Source: Ruegeria sp. ANG-S4 (GTDB lineage: Bacteria; Pseudomonadota; Alphaproteobacteria; Rhodobacterales; Rhodobacteraceae). Taken from it: a stretch of 64,000 nucleotides of DNA. This document shows, in pieces, positions 33,887-43,390 of the stretch. Position numbers and translations under genes: made by a program. The DNA is taken from the NCBI RefSeq assembly GCF_000814005.1, contig NZ_JWLK01000001.1, positions 1,116,001 to 1,180,000 on the forward strand. Direction: 5' to 3'. The stretch's first letter is position 1. Each line of letters begins with the position of its first letter. The notes under the pieces are model-generated. The model had not been told where the DNA came from. It ran no database searches and was given only the letters and a program-made list of their open reading frames with translations.

Positions 33887-34852
33887 ATGAGCCAAGAAGC
33901 AACCCCAAGATTTGAACACGATCACGTCTTCCTGGGCGCCAATCAAGAGCGAAACGAGCGTCGGGTCTGGTTGGTCATAGCTCTGACCGCCACGATGATG
34001 GTCGTAGAGATCGCTGCAGGTCATTGGTTCGGCTCGATGGCGCTCATTGCAGACGGCTGGCACATGTCCACACATGCCGCAGCCATGCTTATCGCTGTAC
34101 TGGCCTATCGCTTCGCACGAAAGAACGCCGGCAATCGCGCTTTTACGTTCGGGACTGGTAAAGTCGGGGATCTGGCAGGGTTTGCCAGCGCAGTGATCTT
34201 GGCGCTGATCGCACTGTTGATCGGTTGGGAGAGCTTTCAACGCCTTCTTCAGCCAGTCCCGATCAGCTTCAACCAGGCGATAATGGTGGCTGTAATCGGA
34301 CTGTTCGTGAACCTGCTGAGTGCATGGCTTTTGCGGGACGATCATCACCACCACCATCATCATGGTCACGGGCATCATCACCACCACGATCATGATCACG
34401 ACCACCACCATGGCAATAGCCAAGACAACAATTTGCGCGCGGCTTATTTGCATGTCTTGGCGGACGCGCTGACGTCGTTGCTGGCAATTGTTGCGCTCCT
34501 CCTAGGCCGCGCTTACGGCTGGTTTTGGGCGGACCCGGTTATGGGCATCGTTGGTGCAGTTGTGATTTCGCGTTGGTCTTGGGGTTTGATTAAAGACTCC
34601 GGCGGCGTGCTGCTGGACCGGGTGCCAGAAGGTGGATACATCGAGGCAAAGGTGCGCAAGGCCGTCGAAACTGACGGAGATCGGATCGCCGACCTGCATA
34701 TCTGGCAAGTCGGCCCGGGCCATTATTCGGTCATCGTGTCGATTGCGTCCGAGACACCAAAGCCCGCGGCTGAATACAAGGCGATGTTGGATCGGATCGA
34801 CCATGTGTCTCACACCACTGTGGAAGTTTACGGTGACGGCCAACCCCGATAG
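33887..34852 (+). CDS. dmeF: Cation diffusion facilitator DmeF (Co/Ni efflux)
   Basis: An inner-membrane proton-coupled exporter of divalent metals, 321 residues from ATG 33887, which has AGAAGGG upstream; ATG 33854 overlaps the dmeR stop and lacks a site. Six membrane segments are visible, with metal-site residues in SMALIADGWHMSTHAAAM (segment 2) and YLHVLADALTSLLAI (segment 5). Between segments 4 and 5 lies a cytoplasmic loop with about 20 His and several Asp, a metal-collecting loop. The C-terminal ferredoxin-like cytoplasmic domain begins near residue 240 (DLHIWQVGPGHYSVIV). It forms an operon with dmeR. Confidence 0.92.
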   Translation: MSQEATPRFEHDHVFLGANQERNERRVWLVIALTATMMVVEIAAGHWFGSMALIADGWHMSTHAAAMLIAVLAYRFARKNAGNRAFTFGTGKVGDLAGFASAVILALIALLIGWESFQRLLQPVPISFNQAIMVAVIGLFVNLLSAWLLRDDHHHHHHHGHGHHHHHDHDHDHHHGNSQDNNLRAAYLHVLADALTSLLAIVALLLGRAYGWFWADPVMGIVGAVVISRWSWGLIKDSGGVLLDRVPEGGYIEAKVRKAVETDGDRIADLHIWQVGPGHYSVIVSIASETPKPAAEYKAMLDRIDHVSHTTVEVYGDGQPR

Positions 34853-34955
34853 CCGCGGTTGTAACAGCCAGATCGAACAAGTCTTTTGTGACGTGCCGGG
34901 TTCCAAAGCCGAACCACGAACCGTTTCGGGTCACCCAACCATTCAAAAGCTAAGG

Positions 34956-35441
34956 TCAGGAGATCGGAATACGTAAATCCTGACCCGGAAAAATTACGTT
35001 GGGGTCATCAATCAGGTGTGCATTCGCACGCCGGATAATCGAAACATGACTCGGATCACCATAGTTCGCCGTTGAAATCGCGCTCAATGTATCGCCTGGC
35101 GCTACCGTGTAGTTCCGATAGCCGATGTAGTCTGACAGAATGCGTGGCCCGTAGAATACGGGAACATGAACTGTAGGAATTACACCTTCTCCGCCAGCAC
35201 TATCGTCAGTCACCGTCACAAAGAGGCGATCCAGCTGGAAATTCGGGTTGTCCGGAATGTCGACCGTAGCTTGAAACTGCCGTAACGCGATTGCCCCGGC
35301 CGCGGCCGCGCCGCTAAATTCGACATGCCCGTCGCTGACAGAAATAGAAAGATGGCCTTCGAAACCGACGGCATTTCCTGCGATCATGATGGTGCTGCCG
35401 ACTATATCAAAGGGCTTAGGTTGGAGAACCTCGATATTCAT
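34956..35441 (-). CDS. Gmad2-like and LysM-domain protein
   Basis: A 161-residue protein from ATG 35441 (AAGGAG about 9 bases upstream). The first 100 residues look like an immunoglobulin-type Gmad2 domain (VLQPKPFDIVGSTIMIAGNA, VGFEGHLSI). The last 50 form a LysM peptidoglycan-binding repeat (YTVAPGDTLSAISTANYGD, NPNVIFPGQDLRIP style). No signal peptide is visible from this start, so the way it would reach the cell wall is unclear. Monocistronic. Confidence 0.75.
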   Translation of the reverse strand: MNIEVLQPKPFDIVGSTIMIAGNAVGFEGHLSISVSDGHVEFSGAAAAGAIALRQFQATVDIPDNPNFQLDRLFVTVTDDSAGGEGVIPTVHVPVFYGPRILSDYIGYRNYTVAPGDTLSAISTANYGDPSHVSIIRRANAHLIDDPNVIFPGQDLRIPIS

Positions 35442-35819
35442 TGATAATCTCCTTACGGAAAGACCGCGACTATAAACTGAAATCGTCCTGACGACCAAAT
35501 GCAATGGGCGAAATCTGGCACAAACGCCCAAAGGTTCAGGCCATCGTTCTCAGTTTCGCCGATCTCCACTCTGCGTTCAGTTGACGCCAATGTTCCGCTT
35601 ATGGCGAAGGTCTAGTTCGTTGTCACAGCTAACGTTGTGCCCTGCTAGGCCAATATCCGGCATGTGCCTGACCAGTTCATTGTGTGAAGCGCAGAGAACG
35701 CCATTGGCGAGCCCAACCGGCGCTTACGTCAGAGTGCAGATGACGTCCGGTTTCAGTGCTTGTCATTCGCAAAGTTCTGTGGATTGCTAATAATTGCCGG
35801 TATCTTTGAGGTGCACAGA
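35442..35819. other. Intergenic region with degenerate repeat traces
   Basis: No gene is seen. Two short stretches (about 35584-35610, CGCCAATGTTCCGCTTATGG, and 35697-35720, GAACGCCATTGGCGAGCCCA) resemble the scattered repeat found at 16985 and 36552. Confidence 0.3.
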
Positions 35820-36446
35820 ATGATCGATCCTTCCGTATTGCTAACGTATTCGTTGATCGTTCTCGGCTTCGTTTTCATCCCAGGTCCTGCAACGCTGTTG
35901 ACCGTTGCGCGGGCAACCACGTCGGGCACCAAAGTCGGAATCGCTACGGGGGCGGGCATCACGGCTGGCGATTTTCTTCACACGACCATGGCCGTTGTCG
36001 GCATATCAGCAATCATCGCGGCGTCTGCCACCCTTTTCACCATCCTAAAATACATCGGGGCGGCTTATCTCATTTACCTTGGATTGAGGGCGATCTTGGA
36101 GAAAACCCCAATTGATCTGGGCCAAGGGCGCTTGCCTATCACTGCCCCGCAGGCTTTCAGGCAGGCAATCTTGGCAGAAATCTTGAACCCGAAAACGGCG
36201 TTGTTCTTTCTCGCGTTTCTGCCCCAGTTTGTTGCGCCAGAGAAGGGCTTTGCGGTCCTTCAACTCACGATCCTGGGCGTTGTCTTCGCGCTGATCGGAT
36301 TTTTCAGCACAATTGTCTATTCGGTTGCCGCTGGCAGTCTTGGAAACTTCTTTCGCCGCAACCCGACGGTTCTGAAATGGCAAGGCAAGGTTGTGGGCGG
36401 CATTTACTGCGCGCTCGGAGTCCGCCTCGCCTTTCAGGAGCCGTAA
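35820..36446 (+). CDS. LysE/RhtB-family exporter
   Basis: A six-segment inner-membrane exporter for amino acids or related compounds, 208 residues from ATG 35820 (MIDPSVLLTYSL), which has GAGG upstream. The family motif FIPGPATLLTVARATTSG lies at the end of segment 1, followed by GIATGAGITAGDFLH and the EILNPKTALFFLAFLPQFV signature in segment 4. The substrate is not predictable. It stands alone, upstream of a convergent TetR gene. Confidence 0.88.
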   Translation: MIDPSVLLTYSLIVLGFVFIPGPATLLTVARATTSGTKVGIATGAGITAGDFLHTTMAVVGISAIIAASATLFTILKYIGAAYLIYLGLRAILEKTPIDLGQGRLPITAPQAFRQAILAEILNPKTALFFLAFLPQFVAPEKGFAVLQLTILGVVFALIGFFSTIVYSVAAGSLGNFFRRNPTVLKWQGKVVGGIYCALGVRLAFQEP

Positions 36447-36735
36447 GTCGGCGCTCTGAAGCCGGCTGCAAAGTCCGCGTCGCAGGTTTTGCGAACTATG
36501 CTTGCGACGGTCTGCATCGGGCTGCGACAACCCAATCGTTCTTGCCGAGCAGAATGGCCACACCGAGCCCAAAGGTGTTCATGCCGCAACATGAAAGATC
36601 AGTCGCAGCAGATCAGGTGCAAAGATCAACGTTTTGAGGAGCGGTGCGATTTAGTCATGCGAGGTCCGTGGCTCTATCGCGATCTTGGAAATCGTAAAGT
36701 TCCTTGATCGCTTTGTTCGCACCTTCAGGCGATGG
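36447..36735. other. Intergenic region with a dispersed repeat copy
   Basis: No gene. Around 36552-36595 the sequence AATGGCCACACCGAGCCCA followed by AAGGTGTTCATGCCGC resembles the repeat copy next to the alcohol dehydrogenase gene (16985-17020). Confidence 0.3.
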
Positions 36736-37317
36736 TCAATGTCGCGAATTGGTCTTGGCTATTTGGCAAAGCAGATCGACATGTTGATCCAACCAATCTT
36801 CGTCCAGCGTCTCGTGACGGATGAGTTTGCGGAAATAAGGAGCTGCGACGGCCAGTTCTATCAACTGTTCAACCGGAACATCAGCGGTGATCTCACCACG
36901 GGATATTGCGGCTGAAAAGACGGCTTCAACACTTGCGAACCTGTCTTTCATGAATTCCGTTATGACCAATCGTGCTTCTTCGTCAGTGGATGCAGCAGCG
37001 ACCACCTGAGGTGCGATTTGGCCCCACGGTGTATCATTCAAGGCGCCCATCAGTACACCAAGTAACCAGCGCAGGTCAGATTGTAGCGGGCCATCGGTTT
37101 TGGGCGGTATGTTCGGCGGTGTTGCGATGCGCCGGAACGCAGCATCCCGCAGGCTGCGCGCATCGGGCCAGTGCCTGTATAGTGTGCTGCGCGAAATTCC
37201 TGTTGCCTTGGAAACTGCGCCGTGGGTCACGTGTAGCACGCCCTTATCCATAAGTATCTTTTGCGCAGCATCAAGTGCGGCCTGTCGTGTGGCGATCAGC
37301 CTGGGATCTTCCTTCAA
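36736..37317 (-). CDS. TetR/AcrR-family repressor
   Basis: A 193-residue repressor. The N-terminal helix-turn-helix spans residues 12-58 (ALDAAQKILMDKGVLHVTHG, AVSKATGISRSTLYRHW), followed by an all-helical C-terminal ligand domain. It is divergent from the YceI gene; the space between holds two directly repeated sites (37331-37362). It probably controls the downstream YceI, luciferase-domain and efflux genes, as repressors of this family often do for RND pumps. Confidence 0.9.
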   Translation of the reverse strand: MKEDPRLIATRQAALDAAQKILMDKGVLHVTHGAVSKATGISRSTLYRHWPDARSLRDAAFRRIATPPNIPPKTDGPLQSDLRWLLGVLMGALNDTPWGQIAPQVVAAASTDEEARLVITEFMKDRFASVEAVFSAAISRGEITADVPVEQLIELAVAAPYFRKLIRHETLDEDWLDQHVDLLCQIAKTNSRH

Positions 37318-37330
37318 TTATCTCTCCTAT

Positions 37331-37362
37331 AGAACAATTTGTTGCATAACAGAACATTTTGT
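37331..37362. promoter_or_regulatory. Tandem operator between TetR and YceI genes
   Basis: AGAACAATTTGT (37331-37342) and AGAACATTTTGT (37351-37362) repeat with a 20-base period, each an imperfect ACAA/TTGT palindrome, 14 bases from the TetR start. This is a typical arrangement for two TetR dimers on the same DNA face. Confidence 0.6.
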
Positions 37363-37441
37363 CCTAAAAGTGTGGCCGACTGAAAACTAGAGCCCAAAAC
37401 GCGATTCCGCAAACACGTCTTGCCAAAATAGGAGCGTATCA

Positions 37442-38032
37442 ATGTTCAAAGCGGCGGCAACCTCGATGGTGGTACTCTTGTCGGTAGGCGCCTCCGGTGC
37501 ACTGGCAGAGAGCGGTACCTATAAACTGGATCCTGGACACAGTCAGGTCTTGTTCAGCTACGACCACATCGGGTTCTCGGAGACGTTTGGAATGTTCTCA
37601 GGTTTCAGCGGTGAGATAGAGTTCAACGAAGATGACCCGTCTGCGTCATCCGTCACGGTGTCTATGCCTGTAAAATCCATGATCACGGGCTGGGATGCCC
37701 GCATGCAACACTTCATGTCCGATGACTTTTTTGGCGCAAGCGACGGTGACGTGGTCACATTCGCCTCAACCAGCATTGAAGTGACCGGAGACAATACCGC
37801 AAATATTTCTGGCGACCTGACCCTGAATGGCGTCACCAAACCTGTTGTTTTGGAAACAACGCTTAACAAGTCAGCGCCATACCCCTTTGGAAAAAAGGAG
37901 GGCACGCCGACCTTGGGTCTCGCAGCCACCGCGACTATCGTGCGGTCTGAATTCGGACTTGGGGCATTTGCACCAGCGGTGAGCGACGACATAGCGCTCT
38001 TGATCAATGTCGAAGCGCTAAAGGCTGAATGA
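37442..38032 (+). CDS. YceI-family periplasmic protein
   Basis: A 196-residue exported lipocalin-like protein. A signal peptide covers residues 1-22 (SMVVLLSVGASGALAES). The mature protein follows the YceI pattern: YKLDPGHSQVLFSYDHIGFS, then IEFNEDDPSASSVTVSM, FFGASDGDVVTFAST, and GDLTLNGVTKPVVLE. Family members bind isoprenoid or other amphiphilic molecules in a barrel. It is the first gene after the TetR operator. Confidence 0.93.
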   Translation: MFKAAATSMVVLLSVGASGALAESGTYKLDPGHSQVLFSYDHIGFSETFGMFSGFSGEIEFNEDDPSASSVTVSMPVKSMITGWDARMQHFMSDDFFGASDGDVVTFASTSIEVTGDNTANISGDLTLNGVTKPVVLETTLNKSAPYPFGKKEGTPTLGLAATATIVRSEFGLGAFAPAVSDDIALLINVEALKAE

Positions 38033-38098
38033 TGTGTGCAAGGGTGCTGATACTGCACGCAGTGCTCATTCTTAACTTTTGATAGGGTTGCCAGCTTG

Positions 38099-38635
38099 AT
38101 GGACAAACTCCTGAAAATATTGGCTTTTGCCGCAGTATCGGTGAACATCGGCCCTTTGGTATTGGCGCAAGAACAGGCCCTTCCAGAGCGCACCTCGCCC
38201 CGTCCTGAAACGACAAGCAGCGTTCCGCATACTCAGATTGGCGTCGAAATTGATGCCGATTTGTCGCGGCTATTGCTGGAGCGCGTCGCGCAATTCCCGG
38301 GGGTCACGCTTGGCCCGACACGAATATCGCTTCCTGGCGCGATCGGCTTTCAGCTTGATCCCGACATGCTGCTGTCTCGACCGAACTCTATCGTCGGCGG
38401 GTTGGAGTTTGCGCATATACACCCTGATGGCAGCTTGCACGCTGCGCTGGACCCCGCGTTGGCACGACGGGCAATTGAGGCCGGCTGGGCCGTAGCACAC
38501 CCTTGGGCCAAGCAACGTTCAGGGTGGAGCGGCTTTGTCATGATATATACACCGACCACGCCAGAAGAACTGGATGTCGTCATCGATTTGGTTGAAAGTT
38601 CGTACACCTTCATCACCGGCAACACCTTGGGTTAA
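38099..38635 (+). CDS. Luciferase-domain (DUF5519-like) exported protein
   Basis: A 178-residue protein with a short signal peptide (KILAFAAVSVNIGPLVLAQ). The rest resembles the 'luciferase' domain family DUF5519: ISLPAIGFQLD-type strands, EFAHIHPDGSLHAALDPA, GWAVAHPW and GFVMIYTP with a helical ending. Such proteins are not known to emit light; the name is historical. ATG 38099 is preferred over TTG 38096. It follows YceI by 66 bases and may be in the same operon. Confidence 0.7.
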   Translation: MDKLLKILAFAAVSVNIGPLVLAQEQALPERTSPRPETTSSVPHTQIGVEIDADLSRLLLERVAQFPGVTLGPTRISLPGAIGFQLDPDMLLSRPNSIVGGLEFAHIHPDGSLHAALDPALARRAIEAGWAVAHPWAKQRSGWSGFVMIYTPTTPEELDVVIDLVESSYTFITGNTLG

Positions 38636-38952
38636 GCTTGTATTGCCCGAACGTTTTCGGTGACGCCGACGTCCTGTCAGATGGCTGTTTCAGTCGCCCT
38701 GCATTCAGCGATCAATAGCGGGAGCGCCGTCGACAACCCGGAAATTGCAAAGTGGTGTTTTGAACGTCTGGTTTGGGCCAGACTTATACCTCGCCAGTCG
38801 CAAAAAAAATTGTCGTTTCTTTTACATGTAGCCCAAAAATGGGGCAAACTGTTCATTAACATCGGACGAACCAGACCCTTTATGCTAGATCAATCTCGAG
38901 TGATCGATGGTAGATTTGGCCTTGAGTCATCGTCCATCTTGGGGGCATGAAC
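38636..38952. other. Intergenic region with repeat copy and hairpin
   Basis: No gene is supported. 38744-38783 starts ATTGCAAAG and ends in the stem GTCTGG (38766-38771)/CCAGAC (38778-38783); it resembles the scattered repeat at 5747 and 33373. It separates the luciferase-domain gene from the efflux operon, which therefore probably has its own promoter. Confidence 0.35.
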
Positions 38953-40080
38953 ATGATCATCAGGGTTTTTCCCATCGCCACTGTTCTTTTGATCGCTCTC
39001 GCTGGCGTTCTTTCGGCACAGCAGGGTCCGCCACCCGTGACAGTCGCAAAACCGGTTGTGAAGTCCATTGTGGAAGATGATGAGTTTGTAGGTCGCTTCG
39101 GTGCCGCGGCTGACGTCGACGTCCGCGCGCGGGTTTCCGGTTTTCTGGACCAGGTGCATTTCAAGGATGGGAGTCTCGTCGAAGAGGGGGATTTGCTGTT
39201 TACGATCGACCAGCGTCAGTTTCGCACGGCCTTGAGGCAAGCCCGGGCGCAGATCAGCATTGCTGAAGCCACAAGTGCCTTCACAACCGATCAGCTGGAA
39301 CGCGCAGAGGCTTTGATCAGAAACGGCAACATCGCAGAGAGCGTGGTGGATCAACGTCGCGAGGCTTTTCTTGCGGCCCAAGGTGCGTTGGAACAAGCGC
39401 GTGCTGCGCTGGAGTTGGCCGAGCTTGATCTGGAATACTCGGAAATCCGTGCTCCAATGTCGGGGCGTATCGACCAGGCACGGGTCGATCCTGGAAACCT
39501 GATCATCGCACAGGACACCTTGTTGACATCGATCGTCTCGACCGACCCGATCTATTTCTATTTCGACATAGATGAACGTTATTTTCTGGCTTATGCGCGG
39601 GACGCGCGTGCGCGGGGATCCGTTTTGCAAGAAGGCGCGGACAACCTTCAGGTTCAGGTCACAGTGGCCGACCGAAGCATTCCACCCCAGAACGGAATAC
39701 TGGATTTCTCGGAAAATCGCATTGACGACGAAACCGGCACGATGCGCGTTCGCGCGGTTCTGCGCAACACGGATGAGCTTTTGACGCCCGGTTTGTTCGG
39801 ACGGGTCAATGTTCCGGGGTCGCTTCCCTATGAAGGCATCCTGATCCCGGACGAGGCGATTGCTTCGGATCAGAACCGAAGATTGGTGATGACAGTGGAT
39901 GCTGAAGGTAACGTCATACCAAAGGAAATCCGGCCTGGTCCCAGAATTGACGGGTACAGGGTCGTTCGTGAAGGTTTGGATGGGTCAGAGACGCTGGTCA
40001 TCGAAGGTCTTGTTCGCGCCCGCCCGGGCAGCGTCGTTGCTGCGGAATTGATCGAACTGCCTTTGATCGCAGAAAACTGA
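38953..40080 (+). CDS. RND efflux periplasmic adaptor (membrane fusion protein)
   Basis: The periplasmic adaptor of a tripartite drug efflux pump, about 375 residues, with a signal peptide (VFPIATVLLIALAGVLSAQ). ATG 38953 is better spaced from the GGGGG site than ATG 38947. It shows the barrel-sandwich halves (VDVRARVSGFLDQVHFKDGS, near residue 55, and LEYSEIRAPMSGRIDQARV, near 160), a helical hairpin between them (residues 85-150) and the beta-barrel and proximal domains. The permease gene starts 1 base after its stop. No outer-membrane channel gene is present nearby. Confidence 0.93.
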   Translation: MIIRVFPIATVLLIALAGVLSAQQGPPPVTVAKPVVKSIVEDDEFVGRFGAAADVDVRARVSGFLDQVHFKDGSLVEEGDLLFTIDQRQFRTALRQARAQISIAEATSAFTTDQLERAEALIRNGNIAESVVDQRREAFLAAQGALEQARAALELAELDLEYSEIRAPMSGRIDQARVDPGNLIIAQDTLLTSIVSTDPIYFYFDIDERYFLAYARDARARGSVLQEGADNLQVQVTVADRSIPPQNGILDFSENRIDDETGTMRVRAVLRNTDELLTPGLFGRVNVPGSLPYEGILIPDEAIASDQNRRLVMTVDAEGNVIPKEIRPGPRIDGYRVVREGLDGSETLVIEGLVRARPGSVVAAELIELPLIAEN

Positions 40081-40081
40081 T

Positions 40082-43000
40082 ATGGGACGTTTTTTCGTCA
40101 CTCGCCCCATCTTCGCGATCGTGGTCGCGGTTGTAACAACAATCGTTGGGTTGATCGCGTATTTCGAACTGCCTGTCGAGCAATACCCTGAAATCGCGCC
40201 ACCATCGATTGTGGTCAGGGCGAGTTATCCCGGGGCGGATGCCGAAACGATCGCTGCAACGGTCGCGACGCCGTTGGAGCAAGAGATCAACGGGGTCGAG
40301 GGCATGCTCTACATGTCGTCATATTCGACCGCTGACGGCTCCATGTCACTAACGATCACCTTTGAACTGGGCACCAATCTCGACGCTGCTCAGGTTCTTG
40401 TCCAGAACCGGGTCGCCATTGCGGAACCTCGCCTGCCACAAGAAGTCAGAGCGCTCGGCGTCACGACGAACAAGTCTTCGCCCGATCTCATGATGGTTAT
40501 CCATATGCTGTCGCCAGATGAGACCTTTGATCAGCTTTACGTGTCGAACTACGCCCGTTCACGCGTCAGGGACCGCCTTGTGCGTCTTGATGGTGTTGGT
40601 GATCTGATTATTTTCGGCGAGCGAGAGTTTTCGGCACGTGTGTGGTTGGATCCCGACCGGCTTGGCTCTCTCGGGTTAACGTCAGGCGATGTCGTCGCGG
40701 CGTTGCGTGAACAAAACGTTCAGGTTTCGGGTGGGTCGCTGGGATCGCCACCCAATGCGACGGACAGCGCATTTCAGGTGACGCTTACAACGCAAGGCCG
40801 ATTGGAAGATCCACGCCAATTCGGTCGTGTTATCGTCAAGTCTACAGACGATGGGCGAGTTGTGCGGGTCAGGGATGTGGCGCGGGTTGAGATCGGAGCG
40901 CGTTCTTACGTGACCAACTCGTACTTGAACAACAAACCAGCCGTGGCCCTTGGCATTTTTCAGCGACCGGGTTCAAACGCGTTGGCGTCAGCGGATGAGA
41001 TTTTGACCGTTGTCGAAGAACTGTCACAGGATTTCCCGTCCGGACTTGAATATCAGGTGGTCTACAACCCGACGGAGTTCATCGAAGCCTCAGTGAACGC
41101 CGTCTATCGAACTCTGTTCGAAGCGGTGTTGCTGGTCGTTGTCGTCATCGTCGTCTTTTTGCAGAGCTGGAGAACGGCCATCATACCGTTGATCGCCATT
41201 CCCGTATCTCTTATCGGGACATTTGCGGTGATGCTGGCGCTGGGCTATTCCCTGAACTTGCTGACGCTTTTCGGGCTCATTCTGGCAATTGGAATCGTCG
41301 TGGACGATGCGATCGTTGTGGTCGAAAACGTTGAACGAAACATCAAAAATGGCATGTCTCCTAGGGATGCGTCTGCCCGCACCATGGACGAGGTTCAAAA
41401 TGCGATCATCGGGACGACATTGGTTCTGATCGCTGTTTTTGTGCCAGCTGCGTTGGTTCCCGGTATTACCGGCCAATTCTACAGGCAATTTGCCGTGACG
41501 ATTTCCGTCGCAACGGTCATTTCGACCATCAATTCACTCAGCCTTTCGCCGGCGTTGGCTGCAGTGATCTTAAGACCAAACTCCATTTCGCCGACACGAA
41601 GCCCGCTGGCCCTTGTCACCGACCCGATCAGCAATGGGTTCAACAGGGGTTTTGATGCGTTGGCGTCCGCCTATGGTCGGAGCGTGCGCGCTTTGTCCAG
41701 TACAACCGGGATGCGTGGCATCGTCCTTTTGGTCTTTGCCGGACTGATGGGCGGAACATACTGGATCACGACAAAAGTTCCGACCGGGTTCATCCCGGAA
41801 ATGGACCAGGGATACGCCATCGTCGTGGTGCAACTGCCGGACGGTGCAGCACTGGACCGGACCGACGATATCATCAAACAAGCGACAGATATAGCATTGG
41901 AAACGCCCGGGGTCACAAACGCGGTTGCATTTGCGGGCTTTTCTGGTGCGACCTTTACCAATGCCAGCAATCAAGGTGTGATTTTCACCACCTTCGAGAG
42001 CTTTGAAAGCCGCCAGGAAAATGGGCTGGCCGCAGGGGCGATTGTGGGCCAGCTTTTTGGCCGGATGCAGGCCCTGCGCGAAGCCTTCATCATCGCCATT
42101 GCACCTCCGGCGGTCCGCGGGGTTGGTACTGGTGGTGGATTCAAACTCCAGCTTCAGGAACTTGAAAGCGCAGACATGTCCCGCGTGTTGCAATCTGCCT
42201 ATGCTGTCATGGGCAGTGCCAGCCAGTCGGACAAGGTTCAGGGCGTGTTCACGACCTTTTCGTCCGGATCACCGCAGCTGTACCTTGAGATCAATCGCGT
42301 TCGGGCACAAATGCTCAACGTTCCGATTGGCGAAATATTCGAAGCGCTCTCAATCAACCTCGGATCTGCCTATGTAAACGACTTCAATGCTTTCGGGCGT
42401 CTATTCCAAGTGCGCGCGCAGGCGGACGAGCCGTTTCGATTGAACCAGAGCGATATTCGAAGTCTGCGTGTCCGTTCCGCAACGGGAGCGTTGGTTCCGT
42501 TGGGCACCTTGGTCACCGTCCGTGAAACCGCAGGTCCCGCCTTGGTTCAGCGCTATAATCAGCAGGTGTCGGTGCCGGTTCAGGGGTCGCCTGCGCCCGG
42601 TGTATCAACGGGCCAAGCATTGCTGGAAATGGAAGCACTTGCAGAAGCCGTCATGCCGCCAGGGCTGGATTTTGAATGGACCGAGCTTGCTTTGCAGGAA
42701 CGGAATCAGGGCAATACGGCAGCATACATTTTTGCCTTTTCGGTGCTGTTCGCCTTTCTGTTTCTTGCGGCGCTATACGAAAGCTGGACGCTTCCGATGG
42801 TCATTATCCTGATCGTTCCGCTCGCTGTACTGGGCGCGATGTTGGGGGTGATGTTTCGAGGGATGGACAACAATATCCTGACGCAAGTTGGGTTGATTGT
42901 TCTTGTGGGGCTTGCCGCAAAAAATGCCATTCTCATCGTCGAGTTCGCCAAACAGGCGCAGGAAGAACGTGGATTATCGGCAATTGATGCCGCCGTTGAA

Positions 43001-43225
43001 GCCAGTCAATTGCGCCTGCGACCAATACTGATGACCGCATTCGCGTTCATACTTGGCGTTCTGCCCTTAATGATCGCAGTCGGACCCGGTTCAGAGATGC
43101 GACAAGCTCTTGGAACGACCGTGTTTTTTGGAATGTCGGGTGTGACACTTCTTGGACTGTTTTTCACACCTGTTTTCTATGTTGCCATGCGGACGGTTTT
43201 CCCAGCGCGACCAGTCACGGCGTAG
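40082..43225 (+). CDS. RND multidrug efflux permease (HAE1/AcrB type)
   Basis: A 1047-residue inner-membrane proton/drug antiporter with 12 membrane segments and two large periplasmic loops, the full length for AcrB-like pumps. Signatures include the GRFFVTRPIFAIVVAVVTTI start, PPSIVVRASYPGADAETIAA, the proton-relay pair in GIVVDDAIVVVENVERN (segment 4), and LVGLAAKNAILIVEFAKQ (segment 10). It is translationally coupled to the adaptor gene. The TetR gene at 36.7-37.3 kb is the likely regulator. The substrate is unknown. Confidence 0.95.
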   Translation: MGRFFVTRPIFAIVVAVVTTIVGLIAYFELPVEQYPEIAPPSIVVRASYPGADAETIAATVATPLEQEINGVEGMLYMSSYSTADGSMSLTITFELGTNLDAAQVLVQNRVAIAEPRLPQEVRALGVTTNKSSPDLMMVIHMLSPDETFDQLYVSNYARSRVRDRLVRLDGVGDLIIFGEREFSARVWLDPDRLGSLGLTSGDVVAALREQNVQVSGGSLGSPPNATDSAFQVTLTTQGRLEDPRQFGRVIVKSTDDGRVVRVRDVARVEIGARSYVTNSYLNNKPAVALGIFQRPGSNALASADEILTVVEELSQDFPSGLEYQVVYNPTEFIEASVNAVYRTLFEAVLLVVVVIVVFLQSWRTAIIPLIAIPVSLIGTFAVMLALGYSLNLLTLFGLILAIGIVVDDAIVVVENVERNIKNGMSPRDASARTMDEVQNAIIGTTLVLIAVFVPAALVPGITGQFYRQFAVTISVATVISTINSLSLSPALAAVILRPNSISPTRSPLALVTDPISNGFNRGFDALASAYGRSVRALSSTTGMRGIVLLVFAGLMGGTYWITTKVPTGFIPEMDQGYAIVVVQLPDGAALDRTDDIIKQATDIALETPGVTNAVAFAGFSGATFTNASNQGVIFTTFESFESRQENGLAAGAIVGQLFGRMQALREAFIIAIAPPAVRGVGTGGGFKLQLQELESADMSRVLQSAYAVMGSASQSDKVQGVFTTFSSGSPQLYLEINRVRAQMLNVPIGEIFEALSINLGSAYVNDFNAFGRLFQVRAQADEPFRLNQSDIRSLRVRSATGALVPLGTLVTVRETAGPALVQRYNQQVSVPVQGSPAPGVSTGQALLEMEALAEAVMPPGLDFEWTELALQERNQGNTAAYIFAFSVLFAFLFLAALYESWTLPMVIILIVPLAVLGAMLGVMFRGMDNNILTQVGLIVLVGLAAKNAILIVEFAKQAQEERGLSAIDAAVEASQLRLRPILMTAFAFILGVLPLMIAVGPGSEMRQALGTTVFFGMSGVTLLGLFFTPVFYVAMRTVFPARPVTA

Positions 43226-43390
43226 GTCAACGGGACAGCGATCGACCAAGTTGCAAGGCTCACGTCGCCAGTATCAGTATCCATGGTGTCGGCAGTCCCA
43301 ATATGAAGGTCGCAGTGCTGAAGGAACAGGTGAAAATCTCGAAACAGCCGCTAGGTCTTGTCACAGCCCCGTTTATCAGGAGATCCGAAC

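Noticed and set aside
34330..34420. CAC/CAT-rich tandem stretch that might look like a microsatellite or CRISPR-like repeat
   Set aside because: It codes for the histidine-rich loop of DmeF, with no spacer structure.
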